This document shows, one piece after another, positions 26,558-34,548 of a DNA stretch of 64,000 nucleotides. Source of the DNA: Bacillota bacterium (GTDB lineage: Bacteria > Bacillota > Clostridia > Acetivibrionales > JAEXSP01); NCBI GenBank assembly GCA_023453795.1, contig JAEXSP010000034.1, positions 62,001-126,000 of the forward strand, read 5' to 3'. Every line of letters starts with the position of its first letter. Position 1 is the stretch's first letter. The position numbers and the translations under genes are program-made. The notes beneath the pieces were generated by a model, which was given only the letters and a program-made list of their open reading frames with translations, was not told where the DNA came from and ran no database searches.

Positions 26558-27514
26558 TTAATTTTCACTATCGGGCTTAAATGAAAGAATTACCTTGAAA
26601 TATTCTCCGGAGTCAATTATTTTATTACTGTTAAAGTCAACATATACTACAAGGTATATTTTATCTGAAGGTGCATCTGCAAAAGAATAATCAATAAATG
26701 AATCCTCAGATTCATCATAAAGACTTAAGCCATTTACTTTCCACTCGACCCCTATTGTATTATCCTCGTTTTTACCAATAAATTTTACTCTGCTTTCTTC
26801 GGGATTATCGCTGTAAAATAGGTAATGGTTAGCTTCATTGTTTATGCACATTGTTTCATACTGACCATTTGAGTTTGAGGCCATACTGTAGCCATCTGAA
26901 AAATAAACGACATCATCCGAAGCTGTATCCACGCCGGACATATTGAAGGATTCTTCATTATCTAATGCGGAAATTTTGGCGGCACCATCTTTAGGTATAT
27001 TTAACCTGATGGAAAAGGTGTCCTTTTCAAGAACACACTCTTGATTCTGATTTTTTATATCACATTCCTTACCATTTTGCACTAACTTCAAATTTAATAC
27101 CGGCGGTAGAATTTCCTTTTTAACCTTAAACTTTAAAACCAACCCATTTTTAAGGTTATTTCCGGAATTATCACGGACTGAGTTATAAGGAATAGTCAAT
27201 GTATAAGAGCCATTAAAATCAAGGTTTGCTTTATGTTTTATGACACATTTGTTTTTATTTATAATAGTGATAATAGAAACAGACTTCTTTTTTTCGTTTA
27301 CAAGGCTTATTTTTGAAAAAGCAGGTCCTTTAACAACAGGCTCGCTGAAAGTAATTGTAATTTCCTTATTAGTATTAATGTTTACAGCGTTGTTTTTGGG
27401 GTCTGTTTGAGTTATCTTAGGTGCAACGGTATCCTTAGGCAGAGCAAAGACTGCTGTATTAATTCCCAAGGCCAATCCTAAAGTACATGTAACAGCTATT
27501 AGTTTTTTAATCAT
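26558..27514 (-). CDS. Secreted protein with bacterial Ig-like (Big_5/SbsA-type) domain
   Basis: A 318-residue exported protein. The signal peptide covers about residues 1-24 (MIKKLIAVTCTLGLALGINT, cleavage after VFA). The domain at about 30-135 (APKITQTDPKNNAVNINTNK, ITITFSEPVV, CVIKHKANLDFNGSYTLTIP, VRDNSGNNL) is the Ig-like fold seen in S-layer and surface proteins. The remaining C-terminal 180 residues are acidic, with many Asp/Asn and no recognised family. There is no dockerin, SLH or sortase signal, so anchoring is not evident. RBS ggagctg precedes ATG on the minus strand. Confidence 0.75.
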   Translation of the reverse strand: MIKKLIAVTCTLGLALGINTAVFALPKDTVAPKITQTDPKNNAVNINTNKEITITFSEPVVKGPAFSKISLVNEKKKSVSIITIINKNKCVIKHKANLDFNGSYTLTIPYNSVRDNSGNNLKNGLVLKFKVKKEILPPVLNLKLVQNGKECDIKNQNQECVLEKDTFSIRLNIPKDGAAKISALDNEESFNMSGVDTASDDVVYFSDGYSMASNSNGQYETMCINNEANHYLFYSDNPEESRVKFIGKNEDNTIGVEWKVNGLSLYDESEDSFIDYSFADAPSDKIYLVVYVDFNSNKIIDSGEYFKVILSFKPDSEN

Positions 27515-27605
27515 TTAAACAGCTCCATTCTTCGATTGTTACCATAAATTATATATTATGAAATATGAGTTTTCAATCATTAGTGATATAGCTTAAATTT
27601 GCATA

Positions 27606-27812
27606 TTAAAACCTGACCCCAAGGTTTGGAAGCCATGGTATTATCGAATCAAAACTTACACCTCTTTGAAGCTGGGATCCTCCTGACCGCAATATCATAC
27701 CGTTATTACCAGCACTAACAAAGAAGTTGTCTCTGGCAAAAAATTTCCCTAAAGTGTACATATTAGGAATTTTTTTGTATAATGGATGTAGGTACCAGGC
27801 GATATATACCAT
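27606..27812 (-). pseudogene. Possible remnant of a Ycf48/BNR-like propeller repeat protein
   Basis: This short minus-strand frame encodes FFARDNFFVSAGNNGMILRSGG, which resembles the repeat unit of the secreted propeller protein at 34549-35802 (for example FIAVGDYGTILSSKDG). No RBS, signal peptide or further repeats are present, and it abuts the promoter region of the dockerin gene. A degraded fragment fits better than a functional gene. The call rests on one repeat-length similarity. Confidence 0.3.
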
Positions 27813-27836
27813 TGTATAATTAAAGGAGGGATATCA

Positions 27837-28529
27837 ATGAAAAAGCTTAAACCGGTGTTTGCGGTTATTTTGGCGATTGTAGTTCTGGTTACCGCTGGGG
27901 TATTGCCCGCGGCAGCTCAGGAATCAAATGGTGATGGCTTGCTTTTCGGAGATGCAAATGGGGATGAGGAGATTAACGCAATTGACTTCGCCTGTCTTAA
28001 AATGTATTTGCAAGGAATGACTAATGAATTCTCATATAATAAGGCGATATGTACAATGGATCTTAATGGGGATGGCTCGCTTGATGCACTGGATTTAAGC
28101 CTGATGAAGGAATTTTTATTAGGTTTAAGGTCAACATTTCCGGTGTCTGATATTGTGAATGCTATGCCGGAAAAGGTATTTGAGTTTAATTACACAAACT
28201 ATGCCTGGGGACAAGTGAACAGTGGCTTTTATATCGACAATTCAGGAAATATACATAATTATGATAATATTACAAATGAGACCAACGTCGTGGGAACGAT
28301 TCCGAAAGCCGAACTCCAGGAAAAATATCTTGTGTTGATAAAGGCATCTTTCGGGAAACTGACTAATATAACTCACGGCGGTTTTGATATGGGTTCGTCG
28401 ACTTATACCGGATATATTGCAAATGGAAGAGGAATACTTCTTGAACTGTACGGGGACTACCGTCAATCCAATTTATCCCCTTATGCCGAAGAACTTGTAG
28501 TTTGGATGCAGGGAATAAATAAAAATTAA
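27837..28529 (+). CDS. Secreted dockerin protein with uncharacterised C-terminal domain
   Basis: A 230-residue putative cellulosome component. The signal peptide covers about residues 1-27. A type I dockerin follows at about 36-100, with two calcium loops (DANGDEEINAID and DLNGDGSLDALD), each followed by a helix; the loop-end pairs Ala-Ile and Ala-Leu are the cohesin-recognition positions. The C-terminal 120 residues (FNYTNYAWGQVNSGFYIDNS, GNIHNYD) are not a glycosidase, lyase or CBM I recognise. An N-terminal dockerin with a small C-terminal module is unusual, since most enzymes carry the dockerin at the C-terminus. ATG follows aaaggagg. It could be an inhibitor, structural or binding subunit, but that is speculation. 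Confidence 0.85.
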   Translation: MKKLKPVFAVILAIVVLVTAGVLPAAAQESNGDGLLFGDANGDEEINAIDFACLKMYLQGMTNEFSYNKAICTMDLNGDGSLDALDLSLMKEFLLGLRSTFPVSDIVNAMPEKVFEFNYTNYAWGQVNSGFYIDNSGNIHNYDNITNETNVVGTIPKAELQEKYLVLIKASFGKLTNITHGGFDMGSSTYTGYIANGRGILLELYGDYRQSNLSPYAEELVVWMQGINKN

Positions 28530-28540
28530 TAAGTACAGGA

Positions 28541-28582
28541 AAGGCTCCTTTATTGCAGCTGAGCTGGCAATAGGAGCCTTTT
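28541..28582 (+). terminator. Hairpin terminator after dockerin gene, copy 1 of a repeated element
   Basis: aaggctcc (28541-28548) and ggagcctt (28573-28580) close a long stem with an inner attgc/gcaat pairing and the loop region agctgagctg; TTTT then AATTTT follows. Apart from two extra T in the left arm, it is identical over about 38 bases to 31084-31121. Confidence 0.8.
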
Positions 28583-28667
28583 AATTTTGTCAAAAAAGTG
28601 ATTCTTCATAAGGAATAGAAAATTCCCAAAAGCTTCTCCTGTTGTAGCTGGATTAAGCATAAACATT

Positions 28668-29063
28668 TTATCGGCATACAAAACTTTGAATATTTCTTAA
28701 GTCTATTCCGAAATAAATCCAGCGAAAACCAGTCCACCTCCATCCGGCAGCGGACCTCGGTCCGATAAACACAAGCCATGCCCAAAATTGTTCTCCCGTA
28801 TTAAGCCATATATAGACAAATCTAAAGCGACAGGGCCTAATTGCCCCGGGATCAACCGCAAAAGCGCCAGGTGCCTGCTGTGGCACAAAAGATGGCGGAG
28901 GCCCTGACGGAGGGCCTGATGGGGCTCCGGGAGAAACTGAGGGTGGTATGGGCGGCTGACCGAATGGTGGTATGAACTGTTGACCAAAAGGACCAAACTG
29001 CCAGCCGAAGGGTGGGAAAGCAGGTGTTAACTGTCTTTCTTCACTATGATAAAACTCATACAT
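28668..29063 (-). CDS. Pro-rich protein with aromatic C-terminal domain, possible spore-surface protein
   Basis: A 131-residue protein. Residues about 15-65 are Pro/Gly/Phe/Gln-rich (PFGQQFIPPFGQPPIPPS, APSGPPSGPPPS). The C-terminal half (AVDPGAIRPCRFRFVYIWLN, WAWLVFIGPRSAAGWRW, WIYFGIDLRNIQSFVC) is a compact aromatic domain with two conserved-looking cysteines. From memory, such proteins recur in spore-forming clostridia and bacilli as hypotheticals. There is no signal peptide. I start at ATG 29063, 9 bases after aggag; the GTG two codons upstream is too close to the RBS. A coat or exosporium role is inference. Confidence 0.65.
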   Translation of the reverse strand: MYEFYHSEERQLTPAFPPFGWQFGPFGQQFIPPFGQPPIPPSVSPGAPSGPPSGPPPSFVPQQAPGAFAVDPGAIRPCRFRFVYIWLNTGEQFWAWLVFIGPRSAAGWRWTGFRWIYFGIDLRNIQSFVCR

Positions 29064-29289
29064 ATTCACTTACTCCTATAATGTAATAATCATATTTACA
29101 TAATATGCCGACTTTGAAGTTTGGTTACATGGCCTTTGAAAACAGTACTGCTTTGGCTGTTTACGAGCATAAGAGTTACCGAATTACTATCCCCTGCATA
29201 TTATATTGATGGAAAAATCTATTCATCGAATTGCAGAATACAATCCTTATTTCTCAACAAGAAAATTTTCAGAATGGGGGAATTTTATA

Positions 29290-30390
29290 ATGAAGTATTT
29301 CTGTATGCCGTCGGATTTTAGAAATGAAACTATTGATAAGTATTATGAAATCAACTGCAAAAACGATAATTCGAAAATAATTGAAACCTTTGGACAGCTT
29401 GCACCGGATACGGTATTTGGCTCATGCAGATCTCCAGGGGGGCTTCCGGAGGTGGATTTGTACAAGCTTGAAGGTTATGTAAGGTATTGCATGGAGAAGG
29501 GTATAGAATTCAACTATGTAATAAATGCAACATGTATGTCTAATGAGGAACTTACAAAGCCAGGCTATAAAAAAGTTAAGGATTTTTTTGAAATGCTTGA
29601 GGGTATTGGAGTCGGCTGGGTGACGATATCTCTTCCATCTCTAATGGAAATAGCAAAATACATAGCACCAAACCTTAAGATCAAGGCTTCGACTGTTTGC
29701 CAGATTAATAGTCCTCAAAAAGCCAAATTTTACGAAGAGCTGGGAATCAAACGTATTGTTCTTGATGAAGATATTTATAGAGAGTTTAACACGCTTAAAA
29801 GCATAAAAAAGGCTTATAGCGGAGACATTGAAATTATCATAAATTCCTTTTGTGTAAACGATTGTCCTTTTAAAATGTTTCATTATAACAGCTTTTCCCA
29901 TTCTCATGCCAATAGGGACGAATGTACATATTTCAGCTCAAGGTGCCATCATATTCATATTGGGTCAGAAAACTACATGAAATTGAATTGGATACGACCG
30001 GAAGATATTCATTATTACAATGATATAGGCATTAACTATTTTAAGCTCCAAGGCAGAACAAATGTATATTCGGGAGATCCGGCAAAAGCAGTAACTCATT
30101 ATATTGAGGAGAAATTTTACGGGGATTTGATCAGCCTTTTGGAGTTGTTTTCAAACAGCAAACCGCTGGCAATAGCAGGTTGTAAAATTGATAACTCAAA
30201 GCTTGACGGCTTTTTTAAGAAATTTGTTGATGATCCTTGCTTTTGTACAAAGGTTTGTAGTGAATGTGGCTACTGTAAAAGCTTTGCGGAAAAAAGTATC
30301 AGCAAAACGGATATTATACTCCTCGACATGATGAATTTGATGAAAGGAGCTGCTTCGGATATGTTTATAGCTGAATTAAGTAAGGAGTAA
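29290..30390 (+). CDS. Peptidase U32 family-like protein with Fe-S cysteine cluster
   Basis: A 366-residue protein with the TIM-barrel-like layout of U32 family proteins, which include proteases and the UbiU/UbiV-type Fe-S hydroxylation factors. It lacks the classic U32 signature as I remember it, but the central cysteines (SFCVNDCPFKMFHY, then DECTYFSSRCHH, about 198-235) fit a [4Fe-4S] site. A second cluster, CFCTKVCSECGYC near the C-terminus, adds five cysteines. I choose ATG 29290, preceded by atggggg, over TTG 29206, which has no RBS. Such proteins commonly act in RNA or cofactor modification rather than proteolysis; the substrate is unknown. Confidence 0.75.
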   Translation: MKYFCMPSDFRNETIDKYYEINCKNDNSKIIETFGQLAPDTVFGSCRSPGGLPEVDLYKLEGYVRYCMEKGIEFNYVINATCMSNEELTKPGYKKVKDFFEMLEGIGVGWVTISLPSLMEIAKYIAPNLKIKASTVCQINSPQKAKFYEELGIKRIVLDEDIYREFNTLKSIKKAYSGDIEIIINSFCVNDCPFKMFHYNSFSHSHANRDECTYFSSRCHHIHIGSENYMKLNWIRPEDIHYYNDIGINYFKLQGRTNVYSGDPAKAVTHYIEEKFYGDLISLLELFSNSKPLAIAGCKIDNSKLDGFFKKFVDDPCFCTKVCSECGYCKSFAEKSISKTDIILLDMMNLMKGAASDMFIAELSKE

Positions 30391-30470
30391 TTGTGTAGAA
30401 AAGTTGAAACCGGAAAAGACATTTAGGGTGGCGTAACTATGCCTTTCATTTATGTTAGAACTGCTGTATA

Positions 30471-30968
30471 TTATATTGATTGACACATGACTATAATCTT
30501 ATACGGCACCGTTTGTGCAGGAATACTTTTTGTAGAAGCTCCAAAGACTACAATTAAATTCCTGTTTGTAAGATTTGCTGTAAATGCTTGCCCATTTTCT
30601 TGTATGATCTGCGTAAGAGGACTAATTATGAGCTTTAATGTGCTATCACTGCTTATTAGTAGGTTGTTAAAAAAATCTACCTTTATATTTTGATTTTGTA
30701 TTACTTTTGCCATTACAATTGCCCGGTATTGTGGGGGATATATTAATGGTGCAGGGGCATTGAGATCATAAAATCCGATTACAGCATCGCCGACTCTTAT
30801 CATCACATTATCTACAAAGTAGGTAGTTGGCGATACTACAAAGTTTACTATATCTCCATTGCTATGTTGCACTGTCATTAATTTGTAGCAGCCTGAAGGT
30901 GCTTCACTACCAGCCCAGAAATCTACAATTGAGGTAACAGTACCCGAAAAGTAACCAAAGCTTGACAT
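30471..30968 (-). CDS. Conserved clostridial protein of unknown function
   Basis: A 165-residue soluble protein that I recognise only as a type of hypothetical recurring in cellulolytic clostridia. It lacks a signal peptide and membrane helices. It is rich in short hydrophobic strands: GTVTSIVDF at the start, IVNFVVSPTTYFVDNVMIRVGDAVIGFYD, PLIYPPQYRAIVMA, LTNRNLIVVFGASTKSIPAQ. This suggests a beta-barrel or two tandem OB-like folds. RBS ggatg is weak. It lies tandem and downstream of the GH30 gene, separated by the hairpin at 31084-31121, so it is probably transcribed on its own. Confidence 0.55.
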   Translation of the reverse strand: MSSFGYFSGTVTSIVDFWAGSEAPSGCYKLMTVQHSNGDIVNFVVSPTTYFVDNVMIRVGDAVIGFYDLNAPAPLIYPPQYRAIVMAKVIQNQNIKVDFFNNLLISSDSTLKLIISPLTQIIQENGQAFTANLTNRNLIVVFGASTKSIPAQTVPYKIIVMCQSI

Positions 30969-31083
30969 TTGTTTTCATCCAATTTATTTATATCCTATAC
31001 CAGCATATGAAGCATTACTGCGTTATGTTACCCTTGAATGCCATCTTTTTTATGCAGGGAACAAGCTAAAAAAGAATTTAATT

Positions 31084-31121
31084 AAGGCTCCTATTGCAGC
31101 TGAGCTGGCAATAGGAGCCTT
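31084..31121. terminator. Repeated hairpin after the GH30 gene, copy 2
   Basis: aaggctcctattgc (31084-31097) and gcaataggagcctt (31108-31121) are perfect 14-bp inverted repeats. The element nearly duplicates 28541-28580 in the same absolute orientation, although the adjacent dockerin genes point in opposite directions. Confidence 0.7.
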
Positions 31122-31146
31122 ATGCTTGTCAATAAACCGGTTAATT

Positions 31147-32742
31147 TTACTGGACCGGCAGCTTTGTAATTGTGTGCAGCAGGTATTGTTTGATTATTGC
31201 GAAATCAAGCGCATCCACAGCATTATCAAGGTTTACGTCAGCCAGCTTCATTCCGTCTTTACCGGGGAAGGTGCTTATCTGTTTCATAAGGTATTGTTTG
31301 ATAAGTGAAAAGTCGAGCGCGTCCACAGCATCGTCACCGTTAACGTCTCCGTACTTTCCTGAATTGATTCCTCCAACAAATGTAGTTATTGAGTTTGCGG
31401 CTAAATTAGCGGTAAAGCTTGATCCGCTGACTTGTATATCCGAACCTGCAGCTAAATTTTGAGTTGAGGAGGTTGTATACGGTGTAACCGATTGGGCCGA
31501 AAAACCGTTTAAGGTATAGGTAATAGATTGATCGCTTGAACCGTTGTTCATGGCAACTATTGCAAAATTACCGGTGGCCGGATCCTTATATGCAGTTACA
31601 TATACTCCGTTAACAGGATTTGCTGTTGCAGCAAATCTCTGCCAGCCGGGCCTTACAAATCTTGCAAATTGTCCGATAGTGTAAAGCCTTTTATCAACAG
31701 TATAAGTTTTCGAGTTCATGTCCATTCTAATAAGACCTTCTCCGACATTTGTTTTGTAGCATGCACCCCACCAGTAAAGCCAGGCATTTCCCTGTGTTAC
31801 TGTCATAAAATCATGAATTTGCTTTGTCCATTTGAGTCCATCGGTAATTGAAGGATCATTATTGCTCATGTTTGATACTTCCGTCATCCATATTCCCTTT
31901 CCTTTTGACTTAGTGGTAGGGAAGGTGACATAAGAGGAATCATAATTATGGCAGCCGACAATATCTGTTCTTGTTACGGCGGTACTATCGTTTAAGCTGC
32001 CCGTTGCATATGATTCTGAACATCTCATGGGTTCTCCCACAATAACTTTTGCAGTTATACCCGCACTGTTAAAGGTTGGAACAAGATAGCCGCTCATAAA
32101 TGCTTTAAATTGATCTGATGACCATGTACATGAAGAATAGGCTGTTGTAAGGTCGGGTTCGTTGGAAATTCCGATATGTGTAATATCAACTCCGAATTTT
32201 GATTTGTAGTTTTTTATATGTTCTGCCAAATAGGTGGCATAGGCTTGATATTTATCTGTTCTGAGAGATCCCCCTGCAATGGAACCGTTTGTTTTCATCC
32301 ATGCCGGAGGGCTCCATACCGTATAAAGAATACTTTTTATTCCGTATGTTGACTGGATAGCCTTGATCATAGGTATCTGATCATCGTTTGAGGCTTGCCA
32401 GTCCCATGTGGATTCGGACGGCTGCATTGTCTTGTTCGGACCGTCGGTTGCATTTCCCCAGGTTCCGCCATCGCCAAGTATTGAGCGGAAAATGGAAAAG
32501 CCTGCGCCTTTTGATGTTGAAAATAATAAGTCGTAGATTTCTTTCTGCTTTGTATCTCCTAAAAGCGCAATGTTGTTTGATTGATGAAAAGCTTCTGAAA
32601 CACCGAAGCCATCAATTGTCTGATAATTGGTTCCCCAATCAAGACTAACTGTAGATGCCGCATATAGATTTGCAGGCAAAGCTGTGCTTACTAAGAATAA
32701 CAATAATATTGTCAGACTTATAAAACGAAAAACTTTTTTCAT
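31147..32742 (-). CDS. Cellulosomal GH30 family glycoside hydrolase (probable xylanase) with dockerin
   Basis: A 531-residue secreted enzyme. The signal peptide covers about 1-28. A GH30 catalytic TIM barrel plus side beta-domain covers about 32-455: QTIDGFGVSEAF, TVWSPPAWMKTNG, acid/base Glu195 in ISNEPD, nucleophile Glu288 in WMTEVSN. The type I dockerin at about 465-530 has loops DVNGDDAVDALD and DVNLDNAVDALD, both with Ala-Leu at the cohesin-recognition positions. GH30 subfamily 8 enzymes cleave glucuronoxylan. Whether this one needs glucuronic acid side chains depends on a substrate-binding Arg that I cannot place without alignment. ATG follows aggaggggg on the minus strand. A repeated hairpin follows the stop. 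Confidence 0.93.
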   Translation of the reverse strand: MKKVFRFISLTILLLFLVSTALPANLYAASTVSLDWGTNYQTIDGFGVSEAFHQSNNIALLGDTKQKEIYDLLFSTSKGAGFSIFRSILGDGGTWGNATDGPNKTMQPSESTWDWQASNDDQIPMIKAIQSTYGIKSILYTVWSPPAWMKTNGSIAGGSLRTDKYQAYATYLAEHIKNYKSKFGVDITHIGISNEPDLTTAYSSCTWSSDQFKAFMSGYLVPTFNSAGITAKVIVGEPMRCSESYATGSLNDSTAVTRTDIVGCHNYDSSYVTFPTTKSKGKGIWMTEVSNMSNNDPSITDGLKWTKQIHDFMTVTQGNAWLYWWGACYKTNVGEGLIRMDMNSKTYTVDKRLYTIGQFARFVRPGWQRFAATANPVNGVYVTAYKDPATGNFAIVAMNNGSSDQSITYTLNGFSAQSVTPYTTSSTQNLAAGSDIQVSGSSFTANLAANSITTFVGGINSGKYGDVNGDDAVDALDFSLIKQYLMKQISTFPGKDGMKLADVNLDNAVDALDFAIIKQYLLHTITKLPVQ

Positions 32743-32945
32743 AACTAGAATCCCCCTCCTAAAATTCCAAAGTTTTACTATTTAATAGAATTCGTAAAAG
32801 CATCTGTTTTTTAGTGGGTAATAAGATGTTTGATAAGCTGTATTTTAAATCGACATAATGATGATAACTAGTAATGGCAATGAAAAGGGAATAAAAATGC
32901 CAGGGTTAGGCTAATAAATCCCACCCTGGCTATATTAATTGTTCA

Positions 32946-34112
32946 TTATCCTTCCAGAAACTCATCCTTGTCCTCATAAGCCAGCTTTTTAGAACCTGTA
33001 AACTTTATAATAAAGCCTGCAATTGCACCGCTTGCAAAAGCCAGTATTACAGTAAATACAATACCTGCAACCTGTGCCTTTGCGGCGCCCGGAACGACAA
33101 TGATGGCAATAATTCCACCCAAAAGCCCGGGCATACCATGGAGGTTATGAACTCCGCAGGTATCTACAATCTTTAGCAGAGACTGGATCCTTGGCTGGAT
33201 GACAGTGTATCCTATTACACATATTGCACCTGCTAGTATTCCGATTCCGAAAGCACCGGCAGGCTCAACTCTGTTGCAGGTTGCTCCGATTGCTACACCG
33301 CCGGCAAGAGCAGCGTTAGCCATATCTGCAATCGAAATCTTTCCTTTTCTTAACAGAGCACTTGCAAGATATGTCATCAGAGTTGCTCCGCATAAAGCCA
33401 TAATCGTATTAATTACTGTACGTGCAAAGTCTGCTTCCGGAACTATGGCGCTGCAGAAGCTTGGCCAGAATATCCATAATACCATTGAACCAAGCATGGA
33501 GAAACGGTCGGAGGTTTCATCAGTCTGAATTTCCTGTTCCCGGTGCTGACGGCTGGTTAAAGCTATTGTAAGGCCTAAGCCGAAGTATGCTCCGAATGCA
33601 TGAATTACTATTGAACCTGCGGCATCAACAAAACCTTTTGTTATGTCCAGTCCGCCATCCAGAACAAGCCATTCGTTGATCATGTATACCGGGACAATCA
33701 ATGCTGCAAGCAGTGCATACTGATATACGCGAAGACGCCCAAGTACTGCACCCATAGCGATTAATGCGGCTGCAGCTGCAAATTCGGCAAATAAAAGTGA
33801 TTTAATGCTGTCCGGTGAAAATGCTTCCGAAGATAAAACGCCTGTTGAACGAAGAAGAAGATAAAGAGGAAGAGCCGTACCAACTACAAGATATGTACCT
33901 GTTGTTGCACTATAACCGTACTTCTTTACAAAAACCATCAAAAATCCAAAACCTACAAGCAGCATTGCAAGGATGTGAATTGAAAAGTTATATTGTCCTA
34001 CCTGACCAATACCTTTTGCAGCGCTTCCTGCACCTTCGGCCCAGCATTGGGCCGGGAAAATCAGTAATAGAGCGACTATCACCATTAATTTAACCCCAAT
34101 GTTCTTTTTCAA
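32946..34112 (-). CDS. Rh-type ammonium transporter
   Basis: An integral membrane protein of about 388 residues with 11-12 helices, conducting NH3/NH4+. It resembles the Rhesus branch of the Amt/Rh superfamily: VDAAGSIVIHAFGAYFGLG (first pore His) and CGVHNLHGMPGLLGG (second pore His). The N-terminus looks like a cleavable signal (FPAQCWAEGAG). I choose TTG 34112 because aaaggag is 8 bases upstream; GTG 34121 overlaps that RBS. No glnB/glnK gene is adjacent, unlike most bacterial amt loci, so PII regulation is not evident. Function could also include CO2 or methylammonium transport, as debated for Rh proteins. Confidence 0.88.
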   Translation of the reverse strand: MKKNIGVKLMVIVALLLIFPAQCWAEGAGSAAKGIGQVGQYNFSIHILAMLLVGFGFLMVFVKKYGYSATTGTYLVVGTALPLYLLLRSTGVLSSEAFSPDSIKSLLFAEFAAAAALIAMGAVLGRLRVYQYALLAALIVPVYMINEWLVLDGGLDITKGFVDAAGSIVIHAFGAYFGLGLTIALTSRQHREQEIQTDETSDRFSMLGSMVLWIFWPSFCSAIVPEADFARTVINTIMALCGATLMTYLASALLRKGKISIADMANAALAGGVAIGATCNRVEPAGAFGIGILAGAICVIGYTVIQPRIQSLLKIVDTCGVHNLHGMPGLLGGIIAIIVVPGAAKAQVAGIVFTVILAFASGAIAGFIIKFTGSKKLAYEDKDEFLEG

Positions 34113-34121
34113 GACTTCCAC

Positions 34122-34548
34122 TCCTTTGTGAATTATTAATTTAAATGTAAAACCTTTATGAATGTTAAGTTTAAAAATCCTGCAAATTATAAAAGTTTGA
34201 CAGTTGATAGTATATATGATTCATTCGGTGCATGTCAAATGCTGTAAATCTCAAATGAACTTGGAAAGCCTAGAAAATGGAGCTTATTTGGTATATTAAT
34301 TTTATTTTACGTATTTGTCTTGTATTTTGTGTTAGGCTTGCCGAAAAAAGAATGTATGAAATACAGTGAAATTATTCTTGCATAATTTCACGAAATAAGA
34401 TATACCCAGGCAAATCAAAGACGGGCACTGCCTGTTAGGGATAGGCTGACTACGCTGACGCTATTGAAAGTATAGCGCCTATGTAATATAATTACATTAA
34501 TGTTGAAAGTAAGGAACTGAACAAGCAGTAACTGAAGGAGGATTTTTT
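34122..34548. other. About 430-bp divergent intergenic region, Rh transporter / propeller-rhodanese gene
   Basis: AT-rich in its left half with no gene. The right part holds a short inverted repeat (cgctat/atagcg near 34459-34477) overlapping the promoter of the rightward gene. I compared it with common riboswitch cores and recognised none. Confidence 0.4.
34464..34492 (+). promoter_or_regulatory. Probable sigma-A promoter of the propeller-rhodanese gene
   Basis: ttgaaa (34464-34469) and tataat (34487-34492) with exactly 17 bp between, about 57 bp before the ATG. The inverted repeat cgctat/atagcg overlaps the -35 region and could be an operator. Confidence 0.65.
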
